From NCBI GenBank assembly GCA_020252385.1, contig JADCDC010000055.1:1-8398 (forward strand): 8,398 nt of DNA, written 5' to 3'. This DNA comes from Aestuariivirga sp. (lineage in GTDB: Bacteria > Pseudomonadota > Alphaproteobacteria > Rhizobiales > Aestuariivirgaceae). The position numbers and the translations under genes are program-made. Below are positions 6,098 to 8,398 of the stretch, piece after piece; position 1 is the stretch's first letter; every line of letters starts with the position of its first letter. The notes under the pieces were generated by a model that was not told the DNA's origin, did not search any database, and was given only the letters and a program-made list of their open reading frames with translations.

Positions 6098-6700
6098 GTC
6101 GATGGCCGCCTTGAATTCCTCGAAGCTGCGGCCGGCAAACTTCTCGCCGTTGAGGAAGAAGGTCGGCGTGCCCTCCACGCCGAACTTCGCGCCGGCGTCG
6201 CGGATCTCCATGATGCCCTTGGCGAGCGCCTCGTTCTTCAGCGTCTCTTCGAACTTCGCCTGGGTGAAGCCCGCCTGCTTGGCGATGTTGAGAAGGCCCT
6301 CCGCCGGGTTCTTGGCCCAGGTGTCGAGCGTTTCGAAGAGCACGCCGATCATCGGGAAATAGGCTTCCTTCGGCGCCGCGCGGGCCAGCATGAAGGCGGC
6401 GAGCGCCGCATCGTTCAGCGGGAACTCGCGGAAGATGAAGCGGATCTTCTTGGTGTCCACATAGTCCGCCTTGATCTTCTTCCAGGCGTCCTTGTGGAAT
6501 TCGGCGCAATGCGGGCAGGTGGCGGAGGCGTATTCGACGAGCGTCACCTTCGCACCCTCGTCTGCCCCCAGCGCCATGTCGCCGAGCGTCGGCGGCTTCA
6601 GCAGTTCGGCCAGCTCCACGGCGAAGGCCGGGCGCAGGCTGCCTGCCGCCACGAGGGCGGAACCGGCGAGGAGGAGGTGGCGGCGGGTAATCATGCTCAT
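6086..6700 (-). CDS. DsbA-family thiol:disulfide oxidoreductase
   Basis: This 204-residue exported thioredoxin-fold protein is expected to make or rearrange disulfide bonds in periplasmic proteins. The signal peptide (residues 1-27) contains TRRHLLLAG, a hydrophobic stretch and the likely cleavage site AFA before VEL. The twin arginine in TRRHLL and an arginine (R23) near the cleavage site suggest Tat rather than Sec export. The mature domain has the redox motif C62-P63-H64-C65 in ATCPHC, an inserted helical domain, and the conserved cis-proline P179 in GTPTFF. This is the DsbA/BdbD-like Thioredoxin_4 type common in alphaproteobacteria. Whether it acts as oxidase (DsbA) or isomerase/reductase is not decidable here. 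The ATG at 6700 has AGG 8 nt upstream; a second in-frame ATG at 6694 would also work. It lies 40 nt after the DUF721 gene and 32 nt before smc. Confidence 0.92.
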   Translation of the reverse strand: MSMITRRHLLLAGSALVAAGSLRPAFAVELAELLKPPTLGDMALGADEGAKVTLVEYASATCPHCAEFHKDAWKKIKADYVDTKKIRFIFREFPLNDAALAAFMLARAAPKEAYFPMIGVLFETLDTWAKNPAEGLLNIAKQAGFTQAKFEETLKNEALAKGIMEIRDAGAKFGVEGTPTFFLNGEKFAGRSFEEFKAAIDPLL

Positions 6701-6740
6701 GTGGGTTACCTACTAGATGTTGGGGGGTGAAACAAAACAG

Positions 6741-7214
6741 TTATTTCGCTTGTGGAGAACTCCGGGCCGCCCCCGCGACACCCCTGCCGAGGCGCTCCAG
6801 CGCGCTCTTGAGGGGGCCCTCGTCGAGGGAGGCAAGCTCTTGTTCGCAAACGGGTTTTTCTGGAATTGGCGGAGCTTTCCGGGGGCCCTGCGGCAGGGCA
6901 TCGGCCTGCATGACCTTGATCCCGGCCACGGCGGCGTAGCCAAAAAAGCTGTTGATTCGCGACACGATGCGGGACGCTTCATATTGTAGTTCGAGGGCGC
7001 GGCCGGGTGCGGCCCGGATGACCAGCGTGCCACCCCGCTTCTGCGCCTCCTCGCCAGCGCCCCGTGGCCAGCGGATGCGCTCGGGGGCGGAGACGGAGGC
7101 GAGATCGGCGCCGACGATCGCCTCCCAGTTCGCCACCACGTCGGCGGCCGCGAAGCCGTAGCGCGCGAAGGCCGCCCTGGTGATCTCGCGAAAATGCCTG
7201 GAGAGGGTTTCCAT
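6741..7214 (-). CDS. DUF721 (DciA-like) protein, putative replicative helicase loader
   Basis: This 157-residue cytoplasmic protein has the DUF721 domain over about residues 5-105. Its marks are VVANWEAIVGADLAS (W30), a basic strand APERIRWPRG, and TLVIRAAPGRALELQYEASRIV followed by INSFFGYAAV. Proteins of this family include DciA, which in many bacteria replaces DnaC in loading or operating the DnaB replicative helicase. The alphaproteobacterial members are less studied, so the role here is inferred from family. A C-terminal helix (LKSALERLGRGV, 135-146) follows a Pro-rich linker. The ATG at 7214 has no evident Shine-Dalgarno sequence (preceding bases CGGGCCCGGCA). The gene is the first of the dsbA-smc-HAD unit and is divergent from mutY. 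The domain call is firm; the function is moderately sure. Confidence 0.85.
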   Translation of the reverse strand: METLSRHFREITRAAFARYGFAAADVVANWEAIVGADLASVSAPERIRWPRGAGEEAQKRGGTLVIRAAPGRALELQYEASRIVSRINSFFGYAAVAGIKVMQADALPQGPRKAPPIPEKPVCEQELASLDEGPLKSALERLGRGVAGAARSSPQAK

Positions 7215-7225
7215 TGCCGGGCCCG

Positions 7226-7260
7226 AAGCCTGTTCTGTATCGTCGCTCTATAACAGGAGT
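7226..7260. promoter_or_regulatory. Possible divergent promoter region between the DUF721 gene and mutY
   Basis: The only A/T-rich core in the 65-bp gap is GCTCTATAACAGG. On the plus strand TATAAC (7249-7254) matches the -10 consensus at 5 of 6 positions but lacks a clear -35. On the minus strand the same bases read TGTTATAGA, an extended -10 form (TGN plus TATAGA, 7247-7255), with transcription starting near 7240. The two promoters would overlap. Prediction only. Confidence 0.35.
7255..7259 (+). promoter_or_regulatory. Candidate Shine-Dalgarno sequence for mutY
   Basis: AGGAG lies 8 nt before an in-frame TTG at 7268 but 20 nt before the ATG at 7280. If it is functional, MutY would begin four residues earlier, at TTG. 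It directly follows the possible -10 element TATAAC, so it may lie outside the transcript if that promoter is used. Confidence 0.35.
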
Positions 7261-7279
7261 CGCTTGTTTGCGCAGCAGC

Positions 7280-8335
7280 ATGGCCAGAAAAGGGCCGGAG
7301 TCCAGCCCGGCCGAACGTCTACTCGCCTGGTATGACGTCCATGCCCGCGTTCTGCCGTGGCGGGCGCGGCCGGGGGAGGTGGCCGATCCCTACCGCGTGT
7401 GGCTCTCCGAGATCATGCTGCAGCAGACCACTGTGCAGGCGGTGAAGGCCTATTTCGAGAAGTTTGTGGGCCTGTGGCCCAGCGTCGAGGCGCTGGCGGC
7501 CGCCCCGCTCGACGACGTGCTGAAAGCCTGGGCGGGGCTTGGCTATTATGCCCGCGCCCGCAATCTCCATGCCTGCGCGAGGGAGGTGGCGGCGCGCTTC
7601 AACGGGCGCTTCCCACAAGCCGAGGCGGATCTGCGCACGCTGCCCGGCATCGGGCCCTACACGGCGGGTGCGATCGCGGCGATCGCCTTCGGCGGCCGGC
7701 ACGCGGCGGTTGACGGCAATGTGGAGCGCGTCATCAGCAGGCTTCATGCCATCGAGACGCCGCTTCCCGATTCGAAGCCCGAAATTCGCGCGCATGCGCA
7801 GGCGCTGGTGCCGGAGGAGCGGGCAGGGGACTTCGCCCAGGCCATGATGGACTTGGGCGCCACCATCTGCACGCCGAAATCCCCCAACTGCCTGATCTGT
7901 CCGTGGGCGGGGGATTGCCGCGGCCGCAGCACGGGCCTTGCCCCCTCCCTGCCGCGCAAGAAGGCGAAGAAGCAGGTGCCCACGCGCCGCGGCACCGCCT
8001 TCTGGATCGAGCGGGCGGATGGCGCGGTGCTCCTGCGCAGGAGGCCCGAGAAGGGCCTCCTCGGCGGCATGATGGAAGTGCCCTCGACCGCCTGGGCCGA
8101 TGAGCCCGCGGGCGAGCCGCCGCTCAAGGCGGAATGGCGCGTGCTTCCGGGAAAGGTCCACCACACCTTCACGCACTTCCATCTCGAACTCGATGTGTGG
8201 CGCGCCATCGCACTGGCCGATGGCGAAATCCTCGAGGACGGCGACTACCGCTGGACGGCGCGCGAGGACCTGCCCGGTGAGGCGCTGCCCACCGTGATGC
8301 GCAAGGTGGTGGCGCATGTGTTGGGGGAGGGGTGA
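7280..8335 (+). CDS. mutY: A/G-specific adenine DNA glycosylase MutY
   Basis: MutY removes adenine mispaired with 8-oxoguanine, preventing G:C to T:A mutations. This 351-residue protein has the full family layout. The catalytic acid is E44 in WLSEIMLQQT, followed by GLGYYARARN (87-96) and the helix-hairpin-helix TLPGIGPYTAG (120-130). The catalytic D145 lies in VDGNVERV, and the iron-sulfur cluster is C197-x6-C204-x2-C207-x5-C213. A linker rich in Lys/Arg (about 225-237) leads to the C-terminal NUDIX-like 8-oxoguanine recognition domain, with LLGGMMEVPS and HTFTHFHLEL (295-304). All key residues are present. The ATG at 7280 is given as start; an in-frame TTG at 7268 with AGGAG at good spacing is a serious alternative adding four residues. 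The ORF stays open upstream but without supporting signals. It is divergent from the DUF721 gene. Confidence 0.96.
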   Translation: MARKGPESSPAERLLAWYDVHARVLPWRARPGEVADPYRVWLSEIMLQQTTVQAVKAYFEKFVGLWPSVEALAAAPLDDVLKAWAGLGYYARARNLHACAREVAARFNGRFPQAEADLRTLPGIGPYTAGAIAAIAFGGRHAAVDGNVERVISRLHAIETPLPDSKPEIRAHAQALVPEERAGDFAQAMMDLGATICTPKSPNCLICPWAGDCRGRSTGLAPSLPRKKAKKQVPTRRGTAFWIERADGAVLLRRRPEKGLLGGMMEVPSTAWADEPAGEPPLKAEWRVLPGKVHHTFTHFHLELDVWRAIALADGEILEDGDYRWTAREDLPGEALPTVMRKVVAHVLGEG

Positions 8336-8347
8336 AACATTCCCATT

Positions 8348-8398
8348 CCTCGCCCCCACGCATGTGGGGGAGAGGGCAGGGTGAGGGGGTGGTTCAGC
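8348..8398. repeat. GC-rich palindromic dispersed-repeat-like element downstream of mutY
   Basis: Arms CCTCGCCCCCAC (8348-8359) and GTGGGGGAGAGG (8364-8375) pair over 12 positions with one G-A mismatch around a GCAT loop. They are followed by GCAGGGTGAGGGGG, a flank I recognise from short palindromic repeats scattered through intergenic regions of rhizobial and related genomes. It begins 12 nt after the mutY stop and runs to the window edge, so the right boundary is unknown. It may also act as a 3' end hairpin for mutY, though no T-tract follows. Confidence 0.6.

Noticed and set aside
6701..6740. Separate promoter for dsbA in the gap after the DUF721 gene
   Set aside because: TTGTTT with 17-bp spacing to TAGGTA is too poor a match at both hexamers to call.
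7319..8359. A 346-codon minus-strand open frame opposite mutY
   Set aside because: It is the antisense image of MutY, with no recognisable motifs; MutY has all catalytic and cluster residues.

Overview
This high-G+C window looks like chromosomal DNA of an alphaproteobacterium. The main reason is the F0 ATP synthase gene order atpI-atpB-atpE-atpF' (b' subunit), without F1 genes beside it, which is typical of that class. The alpha-style SMC signature and hinge, and the arrangement of mutY divergent from a DUF721 (DciA-like) gene followed by dsbA and smc, also fit. I cannot name the genus. All genes look like intact housekeeping genes. I see no insertion sequence, prophage, CRISPR array, tRNA or rRNA.

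Layout, right to left on the minus strand. Positions 7214-1984 hold a probable four-gene unit: DUF721/DciA-like protein, DsbA-family thiol oxidoreductase, SMC ATPase and a HAD-family hydrolase. The gaps are 40 and 32 nt, and the last pair overlaps by ATGA. A terminator-like hairpin lies exactly at the dsbA stop codon, so smc expression may be partly uncoupled from the upstream genes. Positions 1983-1758 are intergenic and carry an excellent sigma70-type promoter (perfect TTGACA, 17-bp spacer, TATGGT) that opens the F0 operon. Positions 1757-1 then hold atpI, atpB (GTG start), atpE and the 5' part of atpF', which leaves the window at position 1. A stable hairpin sits between atpE and atpF', where the required protein stoichiometry drops sharply.

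On the plus strand, mutY (7280-8335) is transcribed divergently from the DUF721 gene across a 65-bp shared regulatory region. Just downstream, at the right edge, is a GC-rich palindrome with a flank resembling the short dispersed repeats of alphaproteobacterial genomes.

Functionally, the right half is about genome maintenance (MutY mismatch repair, putative replicative helicase loading, SMC chromosome organisation) with a periplasmic disulfide enzyme and a small phosphatase-like protein embedded in it. The left half builds the membrane proton channel of ATP synthase. I found no convincing undescribed system; the observations most worth a second look are the two intercistronic RNA structures, the palindromic repeat, and the HAD gene translationally tied to smc.
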